Origin: CAIWHR01 sp963734055
GTDB taxonomy: Bacteria; Pseudomonadota; Gammaproteobacteria; Burkholderiales; Casimicrobiaceae
DNA: 64,000 nt
Direction: 5' to 3'
Assembly (NCBI GenBank): GCA_963734055.1
Contig: CAVTFQ010000004.1
Coordinates: 372,001-436,000 of the forward strand
The notes beneath the pieces are model-generated. The model was not told the origin of the DNA. It saw only the letters and a program-made list of their open reading frames with translations, and searched no databases. Position numbers and translations under genes: made by a program. Shown here piece after piece: positions 56,410 through 64,000 of the stretch. Numbering within the stretch: the stretch's first letter is position 1; the number at the start of each line of letters is the position of its first letter.

Positions 56410-57419
56410 CCGCGCGCGATCCAAGCGATCTTCGCGACGCGCACGTCGACGCGGCGTGGCGCGCGGCCTCGCGCGAGGAGCCGCCGTCAGCGGTCGATGA
56501 GGCGATCCGCGCCGCCGCGCGCCGCGCGATCGGCAGCGGCCCGCGTCTTGCCGATGCCCGCGAGAGTGTGACGGCCGATTCGCTCCGCCCGCAGCGCTGG
56601 TGGTGGCCGTTCGCCGCGGCCGCGACAATCGGCGCGATCGCCATCGGCCTCCTGCAGCTCACCGAGCCGGAACGCGTCGGCGTTGCCGGCGCGGACAAGG
56701 CTGTCGTGTCGGACACGCCGGCGGCGAGCGCGGGTGCGAAAAAGCAGGTACCGACCGCGCCGAGCGCACCCGCAGCGCAGGTCGAGGAGGAGGCGCAAGG
56801 CAAGCCGGCGATGCCGGCGCCGGCCCCGAGGCCAGCGCCGTCGCCCCGCGCCGCGCGCGAAAGCACGGGGCCCGCGGCACGACCGGTTGCGCCAGGCGCG
56901 TTGCGCAAGGACGCCGCGGTTCCCTTCCCGCGCGACGAAGGCGCCGCAAAGCCCGACGCCGCGGAGCCCTTCGCCGCCGAGTCGAGGCAGGCGGCGAATG
57001 CCGCGACGCCGCCGCCGCGCGCAGAGCCGTTCCCCGCCAACGCGGTGAAGCGCGAATCAAAAGAAACCGCGATGCGCGACGCCGCACCGGCGCCGGCCGC
57101 GCCTCCTGCAGCCACCGCCGCGGAAGCCTCGGCGGCGGGCGTCGCCCAAGGCAAGCTCGCAGCAGGTCGCGCGCAGCCCGCCGAAGACGCCCGCGGACCC
57201 GCGTCCGCTGCTGCTCCGAACGCGGTGGTCACGTCCGCGCCGCGTGCGAAAGCCGCGCCGAACCTTTCCGTCCCGGACTGGATCGCGCTGATCAGGCGAC
57301 TGCGCGACGAGGGCAGGGTCGACGAAGCGGCGAAGGAGCTCGCCGCGTTCCGCAGCGCGCATGCCGATCATGAGCAGCTGCTGCCGCCCGACCTGCGTGA
57401 GTGGAAACCCGCGCGCTGA
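56406..57419 (+). CDS. Putative anti-sigma factor, single-pass membrane protein with Ala/Pro-rich periplasmic region
   Basis: A 337-residue protein. Residues ~1-70 are soluble and contain AHVDAAWRAASREEPPSAVD, the short motif found in many sigma-interacting proteins encoded behind ECF factors. One transmembrane helix follows (WWWPFAAAATIGAIAIGLLQ). The following ~190 residues are extremely Ala/Pro/Lys-rich and low in complexity. The C-terminus has DWIALIRRLRDEGRVDEAAK then ELAAFRSAHADHEQLLPPDL, a helical repeat-like end. Translation is coupled to the sigma factor gene. The role as anti-sigma is inferred from position and topology; no zinc-binding HxxxCxxC motif is present. Confidence 0.7.
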   Translation: MTARDPSDLRDAHVDAAWRAASREEPPSAVDEAIRAAARRAIGSGPRLADARESVTADSLRPQRWWWPFAAAATIGAIAIGLLQLTEPERVGVAGADKAVVSDTPAASAGAKKQVPTAPSAPAAQVEEEAQGKPAMPAPAPRPAPSPRAARESTGPAARPVAPGALRKDAAVPFPRDEGAAKPDAAEPFAAESRQAANAATPPPRAEPFPANAVKRESKETAMRDAAPAPAAPPAATAAEASAAGVAQGKLAAGRAQPAEDARGPASAAAPNAVVTSAPRAKAAPNLSVPDWIALIRRLRDEGRVDEAAKELAAFRSAHADHEQLLPPDLREWKPAR

Positions 57420-57462
57420 GCTTCGTCGCCCAGCGTCCTTGCCTCACCGCGAACGTCGCCGG

Positions 57463-57482
57463 GTTCCCGCGTTCGCGGGAAC
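57463..57482. terminator. Inverted repeat between converging genes
   Basis: GTTCCCGCG-TT-CGCGGGAAC forms a nine-pair hairpin between the stop of the membrane protein gene (57419) and the stop of mutY (57482-57484, touching the repeat). It matches the half-element of the palindromic repeats at 34043 and 4180. It may act as a terminator in both directions, though no T-run follows. Confidence 0.5.
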
Positions 57483-58543
57483 TATAGGGTCCGGATCAGC
57501 GCGCGGATCGGCGCCGGCAGCGCGGCCGCAAGTGCGTCGTCGCGCGTGAGCCAGACGAAGCCGGGCGATTCCGCGCGCCGCGGCCAGGAGCGCACGGCGA
57601 CGCGCCGGGGCAGGATCGTCAGACGGTAGTGCGTGAAGCCGTGCTCGATCGGCGCGAGGTCGGCACCGGCGGCGACGCGCGCGTCCCAGCGCACGAGGCA
57701 ATGCGCGACGATTTCGGCGTCGACCGGCAGCTCCGGCAGGCTCCACAGGCCGCCCCAGATGCCGGCGGCCGGCCGCTTCTCGAGGAGGAGCGTACCGGCG
57801 CGCTCGAGAACGAGCACGCGCACCGAGCGCTGCGGCAGCGCTTTCTTCGGACGCGGCGACGGCAACTCGGCGATCTTGCGCTTCAGGCGCGCGACGCAAT
57901 CGCGCGCGACAGGACAAGCGTCGCAGCGCGGTGCGCTCCGCGTGCACACGGTGGCGCCCAGGTCCATGAGCCCTTGCGTGTACGCCGCGATCCCCGCTCG
58001 CGGCAGCAGCGCGGCCGCGGCCTCCCAGAGCTTCGCGTCGACCTTGGGCGCGCCGGGCCAGCCGGCGATCCCGCGGTGCCGCGCGAGCACGCGTTTGACG
58101 TTGCCGTCGAGGATCGCGGCGCGCGCGCCGAACGCGAACGCGACGATGGCCGCCGCCGTCGAGCGGCCGATACCCGGCAGCTCGGCGATCGCTTCGGCAT
58201 CGCGCGGAAATTCCCCGCCATCCTCGGCGACGATCGCCTTCGCCGCCGCGTGCAGGTGATGCGCGCGCCGGTAGTAACCGAGCCCGCTCCAGAGCTCGAG
58301 GACCCGGTCCTCGGGCGCGGCCGCGAGCGAGCGTACGTCGGGGAACGCGGCGACGAAACGCTCGTAGTACGGCAGCACCGTCGCGACCTGCGTCTGCTGC
58401 AGCATGACCTCGGACAGCCAGATCCGGTACGGATCGTCCGTCCCCTGCCACGGCAGGCCGTGCCGGCCATGCCGCTTCTGCCACGCGATCAGGCGCGCGG
58501 AAAAAGTAGGGTCTGACCCTACTTTCTTGGAATCAGCGCACAC
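57482..58543 (-). CDS. mutY: A/G-specific adenine DNA glycosylase MutY
   Basis: A 353-residue protein that removes adenine opposite 8-oxoguanine. Residues ~20-215 hold the helix-hairpin-helix glycosylase core: DPYRIWLSEVMLQQTQVATV with the catalytic Glu, ELPGIGRSTAAAIVAFAFG, and the essential Asp in AILDGNVKRVLARH. The iron-sulfur cluster ligands follow as C-x6-C-x2-C-x5-C (CTRSAPRCDACPVARDC). The C-terminal NUDIX-like domain (LLLEKRPAAGIWGGLWSLPE) reads the 8-oxoguanine. The start is a GTG at 58543 overlapping cpoB by 11 bases. The first ~15 residues (CADSKKVGSDPTF) are encoded by a dispersed palindromic repeat, and no alternative ATG, GTG or TTG fits before the conserved ARLIAWQKRHG. Confidence 0.92.
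   Translation of the reverse strand: MCADSKKVGSDPTFSARLIAWQKRHGRHGLPWQGTDDPYRIWLSEVMLQQTQVATVLPYYERFVAAFPDVRSLAAAPEDRVLELWSGLGYYRRAHHLHAAAKAIVAEDGGEFPRDAEAIAELPGIGRSTAAAIVAFAFGARAAILDGNVKRVLARHRGIAGWPGAPKVDAKLWEAAAALLPRAGIAAYTQGLMDLGATVCTRSAPRCDACPVARDCVARLKRKIAELPSPRPKKALPQRSVRVLVLERAGTLLLEKRPAAGIWGGLWSLPELPVDAEIVAHCLVRWDARVAAGADLAPIEHGFTHYRLTILPRRVAVRSWPRRAESPGFVWLTRDDALAAALPAPIRALIRTL
58503..58525. repeat. Perfect palindromic repeat at the start of mutY
   Basis: AAAGTAGGGTC-T-GACCCTACTTT: 11-base arms around one base. It is a relative of the 29-bp repeat arms at 9973-10079. It lies inside mutY near its 5' end and is translated as KVGSDPTF. Confidence 0.7.
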
Positions 58544-59333
58544 CGAGGCGCTGCTTCGCCTTCGCCGCAGCCTCGGATTTCGGGTATTTCGCGAGGAGGT
58601 CTTCGAGCGTGCGCCGCGAGCCCGCGCCGTCGCCGAGGTCGAGCTGCGCGGTCGCGATGTTGAGCATCGCGTCGGGCACCTTCGCGCTGTCGGGATACGC
58701 CGAGATCAGCTGACGCTGCGTCGCGATCGCGCCGCGGAAGTCCTTCTGCGCGTACTGGGCGTTGCCGATCCAGTACTGCGCGGAGGGTGCGAGCGGGCTC
58801 TTGGGATACGTCTTGAGGAACGTGTTGAAGCCGGCGATCGCGCCGCCGTAGCTGCCGGCCTTGAACTTGTCGAGCGCGGCGTCGTAGACCCGCTGCTCGT
58901 CGGCGCTCGCGGGCGCCACGGCGACCGGCGGCGGTGCCGCGGTGGCCGGAGGCGCCTCCGGCGCACTGCCCGCCGTCGCGCCGGCCCCGCCTTCAAGCTT
59001 GCGGAGCCGCGAGTCGAGGTCAACGTAGAGGTCGCGCTGGCGCTTCTGCTGCTGTTCCTGCTCGTAGGTCAGCACCTCGATCTGCCCGCGCAGCCGCGCC
59101 ACCTCCGCCTTGAGCTGCTCGACCTGAGTGAAGAGCTCGACCAGGCCCTGGCTCTTCAGCTGCGATTCGAGCGCGGCGATGCGGTCGCTCAACTCCCGCT
59201 GGACCTGCGTGATCCGCTGGTTGGTCGCCTCGATCCGCTTGCGCGCCTCGTCGTCGTCGAACAGCGCGGCGCGCGCGGGGACCGCGAGCGCGACGAGCGC
59301 CAGCGCGGCGAGAAGGCGGTAACCCGTGCTCAA
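58533..59333 (-). CDS. cpoB: CpoB (YbgF), Tol-Pal-associated cell division coordinator
   Basis: A 266-residue periplasmic protein. A signal peptide (YRLLAALALVALAVPARA) is followed by a trimerising coiled coil (residues ~30-105: RIEATNQRITQVQRELSDRI, VEQLKAEVARLRGQIEVLTY). A Pro/Ala-rich linker leads to three TPR units (DEQRVYDAALDKFKAGSYGG, LAPSAQYWIGNAQYAQKDF, KVPDAMLNIATAQLDLGDG). It links peptidoglycan synthesis with Tol-driven outer-membrane constriction. The start is uncertain: TTG at 59333 avoids overlap with pal and puts the signal peptide first; a TTG at 59360 overlaps pal by 20 bases. It sits between pal and mutY in one transcript. Confidence 0.88.
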   Translation of the reverse strand: MSTGYRLLAALALVALAVPARAALFDDDEARKRIEATNQRITQVQRELSDRIAALESQLKSQGLVELFTQVEQLKAEVARLRGQIEVLTYEQEQQQKRQRDLYVDLDSRLRKLEGGAGATAGSAPEAPPATAAPPPVAVAPASADEQRVYDAALDKFKAGSYGGAIAGFNTFLKTYPKSPLAPSAQYWIGNAQYAQKDFRGAIATQRQLISAYPDSAKVPDAMLNIATAQLDLGDGAGSRRTLEDLLAKYPKSEAAAKAKQRLGVR

Positions 59334-59340
59334 CTGGAAA

Positions 59341-59886
59341 CTATTCGCCGGCGTAGACAATATCGACGCGGCGATTCTCGGCCCATGACGCCTCGTCGTG
59401 GCCCTCGCGCCGCGGCTTCTCCTTGCCGAAGCTCACCGTCTCGATCTGAGCATCGGTCGCGCCGAGCAGGACCATGAGCTGCTTCACCGCGTCCGCGCGC
59501 CGCTGGCCCAGCGCGATGTTGTACTCGCGCGTCCCGCGCTCGTCGGTGTTGCCCTGAAGCGTCACGTGCAGCGTCTTGTTGGCCTGCAGGTATTTCGCGT
59601 GCGCTTCGATGATCGGGCGGTACTGATCCTTGATGGCGTACTCGTCGAAGTCGAAGTAGATGCTGCGCTTCTGCGAGAGGATGTTGGTCGGGTCGCGGTG
59701 CGCGGGGACCGCCGAGGCGGCCGGCGTGCCGCCGACGCCCGTGCCGCCCGCGCCGGAAGTCGTGGCGCCGGGCGTGGTGGCCGCGGCGCCGCCCTTGTCC
59801 TCGACCGGAGCCGCTTCCTGCGTGCCCTTGCTGGCACAACCCGCGAGCGCGGCGACGACCAACGCGGCGATGATCCATTTGCGCAT
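59341..59886 (-). CDS. pal: Peptidoglycan-associated lipoprotein Pal
   Basis: A 181-residue outer-membrane lipoprotein. The signal sequence ends in the lipobox LAGC (Cys about residue 17), followed by a Gly/Thr/Ala-rich tether. The OmpA-like peptidoglycan-binding domain (residues ~70-181) contains IYFDFDEYAIKDQYRPIIE, HVTLQGNTDERGTREYNIAL with the diaminopimelate-binding Asp and Arg, and GQRRADAVKQLMVLLG. It anchors the outer membrane to the wall and binds TolB, whose gene precedes it by 49 bases. Confidence 0.95.
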   Translation of the reverse strand: MRKWIIAALVVAALAGCASKGTQEAAPVEDKGGAAATTPGATTSGAGGTGVGGTPAASAVPAHRDPTNILSQKRSIYFDFDEYAIKDQYRPIIEAHAKYLQANKTLHVTLQGNTDERGTREYNIALGQRRADAVKQLMVLLGATDAQIETVSFGKEKPRREGHDEASWAENRRVDIVYAGE

Positions 59887-59935
59887 GTTCTTTCCTCCTC
59901 GGTGGATGCAATGCGGGCGGCGGATGTGCGCGCCT

Positions 59936-61219
59936 TCAGCGCGGCAGCGGCCCCCAGGCAGGCTCCCGCACGTCGGCGGCGGGGGACACGAGCCGCTGCT
60001 TCACGCGGCCGTCGGAAGAGGTCGCGGCCAATATACCACGCCCCCCCTGCTGCGCCGCGTAGATGATGAGCTTCGAATTGGGCGCGACGCTCGGGCTCTC
60101 GTCCATCGGTCCTTGCGTCAGCACCTGCACCTGTCGGGTCGCATAGTCCTGGATCGCGAGCATGAAGCGGCCGCCGTCGCGTTTCACGAACACAAAGCCC
60201 TTGCCGTCGGGCGTCGGCCGCGGCGACACGTTCCAGTTGCCCTCGAATGTGAGGCGCTCGACGCCGTTGGTCGCGAGATTGAGCCGGTAGACCTGCGGCG
60301 TGCCGCCGCGGTCGGAGGCGAACAGGATCGAGCGGCCGTCGGGCGTGAAGGCGGCCTCGGTGTCGATGCCCGAGCTCGCGAGCAGCCGCGTGACGCCGGA
60401 GCCGTCGGCGTTGATGAGGTAGAGCTGCGAGCCGCCGTCCTTCGACAGCGTCACCACGAGCCGGTGGCCGTCGGGCGACCACGCGGGCGCGCTGTTGCTG
60501 CCGCGGAAGCTCGCGAGCACGCGCCGAACGCCAGTCTGGAGCGACTGCACGTAGACGACGGGCTTCCTGTTCTCGAGCGACACGTACGCGAGCCGCGAAC
60601 CGTCCGGCGACCACGCCGGCGAGAGCAGCGGCTCGTTCGACGCGACGACCGCCTGCGGGTTCCCCCCGTCGGCGTCGGCGACGACGAGCTCGTAGCGCGA
60701 ACCCTGCTTCGTGATGTAGGCGATGCGCGTCGAGAACACGCCGGCGTCGCCGGTCAGCTTCTCGTAGATGATGTCGGCGATCTTGTGCGCCGTCGCGCGG
60801 AACTGCGCCGGCGCCACCGTGTAGTTCATCCCCGCGAGCTGAACGCTGCGCACCGTGTCGACCAGCGCGAAGCGGACATCCGCCCGGCCGTCTCCCAGCG
60901 GGCGCATCGAGCCCACGACCACCGCATCGGCGCCTCGCGCGCGGAAGTCGGCGGTGCGCACGTCCTCGGTGCGGTACGGCCGCGGCGAGATGCCCGCGTC
61001 GTCGACCAGCCGGAAGAGCCCGCTGCGCGTCAGGTCCGCGCCGACGATGCCGGTGATGCCGAGCGGCCACGACGCCTCGTTCTCGAAGCTCACGATGGAG
61101 ATCGGGATCGCCGTGCCCGAGCCGCCGACGATCTCGATGGTGAGCTGCGCGCGCGCGGACGTGGCGGCGAAGAGCGCGAGCGCGGCAAGCGCGAGGAGGA
61201 AGCGGGGAAGTTGCGGCAA
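59936..61219 (-). CDS. tolB: Tol-Pal system periplasmic protein TolB
   Basis: About 427 residues. A signal peptide (RFLLALAALALFAATSARA) precedes the N-terminal Pal/TolA-interacting domain that begins QLTIEIVGGSGTAIPISIVS. A six-bladed WD40-like propeller follows, with recurring SPAWSPDGSRLAYVSLENRK, APAWSPDGHRLVVTLSKDGG and AAFTPDGRSILFASDRGGTP. The start is probably the TTG at 61219, directly before the signal peptide; no ATG is available there. Unlike the usual order, no tolQ, tolR or tolA lies upstream; rlpA does, 233 bases away. That gap shows no gene and may carry a promoter. Confidence 0.93.
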   Translation of the reverse strand: MPQLPRFLLALAALALFAATSARAQLTIEIVGGSGTAIPISIVSFENEASWPLGITGIVGADLTRSGLFRLVDDAGISPRPYRTEDVRTADFRARGADAVVVGSMRPLGDGRADVRFALVDTVRSVQLAGMNYTVAPAQFRATAHKIADIIYEKLTGDAGVFSTRIAYITKQGSRYELVVADADGGNPQAVVASNEPLLSPAWSPDGSRLAYVSLENRKPVVYVQSLQTGVRRVLASFRGSNSAPAWSPDGHRLVVTLSKDGGSQLYLINADGSGVTRLLASSGIDTEAAFTPDGRSILFASDRGGTPQVYRLNLATNGVERLTFEGNWNVSPRPTPDGKGFVFVKRDGGRFMLAIQDYATRQVQVLTQGPMDESPSVAPNSKLIIYAAQQGGRGILAATSSDGRVKQRLVSPAADVREPAWGPLPR

Positions 61220-61452
61220 CGGGGCTCTCGGGCGTGGCCGGTCGCTCGAATGCCGCGGCGTTTCCGCCCACAGCCGCCAACGCCCGGCGGAAATGTCGTT
61301 CACTGCGTTCCCTGCGATTATAACGAACGGGCCGCGCCGCCGGGTCTTTCCGGCCGGTGGGCCGTGCAATGGTTCTCTTGGCCCCTTGGCCGGGACGTTT
61401 TGCAAATCTTGCCGCTGGCCTCGACGCCGCCGGAACATGCCGGCTTGCGTCT

Positions 61453-62373
61453 CTAATGCAGCCCGATGGCGGTCGAAAGTCCAAGCGCGTCGCGGAGACG
61501 GTCCGCTTCGCGCCGCGCCTCCTCGCGGGCCGGATAGGGGCCCACGAAGACACGGAACAGCCCGCCCACCTGCCGGACCTTCGCTTCGACCCCGAGCGGC
61601 GCAAGTTGGTTCGCGAGGCGGGCCTGGAAGTTCTGCGCGTTCGCGTAGTTCGAGAAAGCGCCAAGCTGCACGACGAAGCCGCCGTCGGCGGGCGCGACCG
61701 GGACCGGCGTCCCCGCTTCGGGCGTCGGCTGCCCGGGGGGCGGGGCGGCCGCCGCGGCAGCCTCGACCGGCGGCAGCGGCGGGGCCGCCGCGAGAATCGT
61801 CGCGCCGGGAATGATCGCCTCGACCTCCACCTCGCCGCTCCCCTTCTGCGCGATCCCGACTCGCCACGCCGCCGCATACGAGAGGTCGATGACCCGTCCG
61901 TGCAGGAAGGGCCCGCGGTCGTTGACGCGAACGACGACGCTCTTCCCCGTCGCGACGCTCGTCACCCGCGCGTACGAGGGCAAGGGCAGCGTCGGGTGCG
62001 CGGCGGTCATCGCGTACATGTCGTACGTCTCACCGATCGACGTCTTCTCGCCGTGGAACTTGCGGCCGTACCACGACGCGACGCCGCGCTCCTTGTACGG
62101 ACGGAGCGAGGTCGCCGGGACGTATTCGCGGCCGAAGACCGAGTACGGCCGGTTCGCGAAGCGGTTGAGCGCCTCGAGCCTCGGCTGCGCGTCGGGGATC
62201 GCGTCGAGATTGGCCGGGGGCGATTCGCCCGGCCCGTCGTCCTTGTAATAGCCGGACTTCGACGGCGGCGCGGGCGCCCCCGTCTCCGCAGGCGGCGGCT
62301 TCCGGGGCGAGGTGCCGCAGGCCGTGAGGAGGGAGCCCGCGGCGAGCAGGACGAGGCAGGTCAAATATCGCAT
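61453..62373 (-). CDS. rlpA: Septal ring lytic transglycosylase RlpA
   Basis: A 306-residue outer-membrane lipoprotein with lipobox LLTAC (Cys at residue 19). The double-psi beta-barrel domain (residues ~95-185) has the catalytic set of RlpA lytic transglycosylases: GVASWYGRKFHGEKTSIGE, YDMYAMTAAHPTLPLPSYAR and VVVRVNDRGPFLHGRVIDLS. After a Pro/Ala-rich linker a C-terminal SPOR domain (VVQLGAFSNYANAQNFQARL, LFRVFVGPYPAREEARREAD) binds denuded glycan at the septum. It is transcribed towards tolB-pal-cpoB, genes that act at the same division site. Confidence 0.93.
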   Translation of the reverse strand: MRYLTCLVLLAAGSLLTACGTSPRKPPPAETGAPAPPSKSGYYKDDGPGESPPANLDAIPDAQPRLEALNRFANRPYSVFGREYVPATSLRPYKERGVASWYGRKFHGEKTSIGETYDMYAMTAAHPTLPLPSYARVTSVATGKSVVVRVNDRGPFLHGRVIDLSYAAAWRVGIAQKGSGEVEVEAIIPGATILAAAPPLPPVEAAAAAAPPPGQPTPEAGTPVPVAPADGGFVVQLGAFSNYANAQNFQARLANQLAPLGVEAKVRQVGGLFRVFVGPYPAREEARREADRLRDALGLSTAIGLH

Positions 62374-62481
62374 GGAGCGCGCGCAGGATCGGGCGACCGG
62401 GTATTATCGTCCGAATAGGAGGGCGAGCCGTCCGTGCCGGCCGCATCATCCTGACCCCTTCACCCGTCGAGGAGCGTCGCG

Positions 62482-62640
62482 TTGGCAAAACCGAACTACG
62501 AATACCAGAAGCGGCAGAAGGAACTCGAGAAGAAGCGCAAGAAGGAAGAGAAGCTCAAGCGCAAGCAGGAACGGCAGGTCGCGCCCGGTGAAGGGGATGC
62601 GCCCGCGACGCCGGCTCCCGACGGCGCCGACGCCGCCTAG
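62482..62640 (+). CDS. Small highly charged conserved protein
   Basis: A 52-residue protein read from TTG at 62482, with GAGGAG seven bases upstream. It starts MAKPNYEYQKRQKELEKKRK and continues as one Lys/Glu/Arg-rich helix, then ends in a short Ala/Pro/Asp tail. Small proteins with the opening MAKPNYxxxKRQxELxKK are common in betaproteobacteria; the function is unknown. The non-ATG start and short length hide it from simple gene searches. Confidence 0.7.
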   Translation: MAKPNYEYQKRQKELEKKRKKEEKLKRKQERQVAPGEGDAPATPAPDGADAA

Positions 62641-62704
62641 TTCCGCCCCGCCGCGACGGTGCGCGCCGAGCGTGCCGTCAGCCCGGACTCTCGAGCCGGA
62701 TCGC

Positions 62705-63709
62705 CTAGTCGTGAGCCGGCGCCTCGAGCCCATCGAGCGGGCTCACGACCCCCCGCCCGCCGCGGTTCAGCACGTGCGTGTAGATCATCGTCGTCTGGAC
62801 GTCCGAGTGCCCGAGCAGCTCCTGCACGGTCCGGATGTCGTAACCCGCTTCCAGGAGATGCGTCGCGAACGAATGCCGTAGCGTGTGCGGCGTCGCGAGC
62901 TTGACGATGCCGGCGTCGCGGACCGCCTGCCGCATCGCGCGCTGGAACGCCTGGTCGCCCAGGTGGTGCCTGCGTACGGCGGCGCTGCGCGGATCGCGGG
63001 AGCGCCGATCGGCGGGGAACACGTACTGCCACGCCCATTCGCGCGCCGCGCCCGGGTACTTCCGCGCGAGCGCGAACGGCAGCCAGGCCTCGCCGAAGCC
63101 GTCGGCGAGATCCCGCTCATGCAACTGCTGCACCGACGCCAAGTGCGTGCGCAGGGGGCGGGCGGCGCTCCGCGGCAGCATCGTCACCCGATCCTTGAAG
63201 CCCTTGCCGTCGCGAATCAGGATCTCGCGCCGCGCGAAATCGACGTCCTTCACCCGCAGCCGCACGCCCTCCATGATCCGCATCCCGGTGCCGTAGAGGA
63301 GCCGGCCGAGCAGTTGGTGCACGCCGCGCAGCCGCGCGAGCACCCCCGCGACTTCCGCGCGCGCGAGAACGACCGGCAGCTTCGCCGGCGACCGCGCCCG
63401 CTCGACGTTCTGGAGCCACGGCAGGTCGCGCTCGAGCACGTCGCGATACAGGAAGAGGATCGAGCTCTTGGCGAGGTTCTGCGTGGCGGCGGCCACTTGC
63501 CGATCGACCGCGAGGTGCGTGAGGAACGCCTCGACGTCCGCGGCTCCCAGCGCGTCGGGGTGGCGCTTGCCGTGGAAGAGGATGAAGCGTTTAATCCAGT
63601 CCAAATATGCCTGCTCCGTTCGGAGACTGTAGTGCCGCAGACGGATCTTGTTGCGGACGCGGTCCAGCAGGCGGGGAGGCTCAGGGACGCCGCATTCGCC
63701 GCTACCCAT
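62705..63709 (-). CDS. intI: Integron integrase IntI
   Basis: A 334-residue tyrosine recombinase. The N-terminal SAM-like domain begins DRVRNKIRLRHYSLRTEQAY then LDWIKRFILFHGKRHP, typical of IntI. Catalytic residues are visible: the Arg in GTGMRIMEGVRLRVKDVDF, the Lys in RDGKGFKDRVTMLP, HTLRHSFATHLLEAG with His and Arg, GHSDVQTTMIYTHV with the second His and the Tyr nucleophile. The integron-specific extra helix region is present as LPFALARKYPGAAREWAWQY. The ATG at 63709 is preferred; a GTG/ATG further up (63772) adds 21 non-family residues. IntI inserts and excises gene cassettes at attI/attC. The gene points away from the right window edge, so its cassettes would lie beyond it. Confidence 0.88.
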   Translation of the reverse strand: MGSGECGVPEPPRLLDRVRNKIRLRHYSLRTEQAYLDWIKRFILFHGKRHPDALGAADVEAFLTHLAVDRQVAAATQNLAKSSILFLYRDVLERDLPWLQNVERARSPAKLPVVLARAEVAGVLARLRGVHQLLGRLLYGTGMRIMEGVRLRVKDVDFARREILIRDGKGFKDRVTMLPRSAARPLRTHLASVQQLHERDLADGFGEAWLPFALARKYPGAAREWAWQYVFPADRRSRDPRSAAVRRHHLGDQAFQRAMRQAVRDAGIVKLATPHTLRHSFATHLLEAGYDIRTVQELLGHSDVQTTMIYTHVLNRGGRGVVSPLDGLEAPAHD

Positions 63710-63805
63710 TAGGTTCCCTTCTTCGCGCTCACCCCGATGATTCTTGGGCCTTTCTCCTTCCGCGGAAATCATCCAAGCATCCGATTGACGCCTTGCTTCC
63801 CGTCA

Positions 63806-63843
63806 GTTAGGTGCCACACTTTTAGTTAGGCCCCACGTTGAAT
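63806..63843. other. Candidate attI region with three GTTRRRY core sites
   Basis: GTTAGGT (63806-63812), GTTAGGC (63825-63831) and GTTGAAT (63837-63843) all fit the IntI core-site consensus GTTRRRY and lie ~100-135 bases upstream of the integrase start, where attI is expected. Three matches within 38 bases are more than chance would readily give. The remaining bases to 64000 show no gene I can support; the short frame starting at 63849 stops after six codons. Confidence 0.5.
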
Positions 63844-64000
63844 CCCCATGGTCCGCATCGAGTTCTGAGCGGCCGCCGAAGGAGATCGGAGCCGTGTGAT
63901 TGCTGCGGAGGCACCGCAGCGCTACTCTGTTGCGTGTCTCGCCGGATAAGCGACGGCCGTAGTGGCGCCATAGCTCTATCACGCGATCGGTTCTCTGATA

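Overview
The window is a GC-rich chromosomal segment that looks betaproteobacterial, probably of the Burkholderiales/Rhodocyclales type. The clues are GC-rich codon use, a rlpA-tolB-pal-cpoB-mutY block, a fused isobutyryl-CoA mutase (IcmF), DUF1178 and YeeE/YedE genes, and four CCA-encoding tRNA-Lys genes. There is no rRNA, CRISPR array or complete transposon. Several long genes are split by single-base frame changes (IcmF, an M16 peptidase, an Ig-repeat protein, a carboxypeptidase-regulatory-like protein and two giant proteins). They look more like indels in the assembled sequence than independent gene deaths.

Region by region. 1-11.6 kb holds ordinary metabolism: the end of a class III alcohol dehydrogenase, a rhomboid protease, a small secreted protein, IcmF with a 20-bp palindromic operator candidate upstream, an M16 peptidase, a DedA remnant, an EamA exporter, a VOC protein, a GST and a scrap of HMG-CoA lyase. 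11.7-22.9 kb is a four-gene minus-strand operon, partly coupled by ATGA overlaps, that encodes exported proteins: an SBBP propeller, a ~2,075-residue protein with twelve Ig-like modules and a LamG domain, a small membrane protein, and a zinc phospholipase C/S1-P1 nuclease-like enzyme. 23.1-26.3 kb is a minus-strand cluster of a Cys-rich 767-residue cytoplasmic protein, a DUF1360 protein and a 92-residue SCCGQKR protein. 27.2-28.9 kb has a methyltransferase and a DUF4386 protein. 29.0-34.0 kb is a tightly coupled surface-sugar operon (polytopic membrane protein, FdtB-like aminotransferase, GT2, an FdtC-FdtA fusion, GtrA).

34.4-48.1 kb is the most unusual part: four giant plus-strand genes (1,127, 1,158, ~1,641 and ~634 residues) without signal peptides. 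They start with a DUF6603 protein, are almost gapless, and lie between two same-direction paralogous membrane-protein genes, each 530 codons long. This is the best candidate for an undescribed system. 49.8-52.9 kb carries four tRNA-Lys genes; two identical Lys(CTT) copies bracket a 745-residue membrane protein.

53-62.6 kb returns to housekeeping and regulation: DUF1178, a thiosulfate-type YeeE transporter, a secreted protein, an ECF sigma factor with a membrane partner, then mutY, cpoB, pal, tolB and rlpA transcribed together. The right edge holds an integron integrase, with three GTTRRRY core sites just upstream, so a cassette array may continue beyond the window. Two dispersed repeat families run through the segment. 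One is a bipartite palindromic element, once in frame inside icmF. The other is an AAAGTNGGGTC-type element, once forming the N-terminus of MutY.
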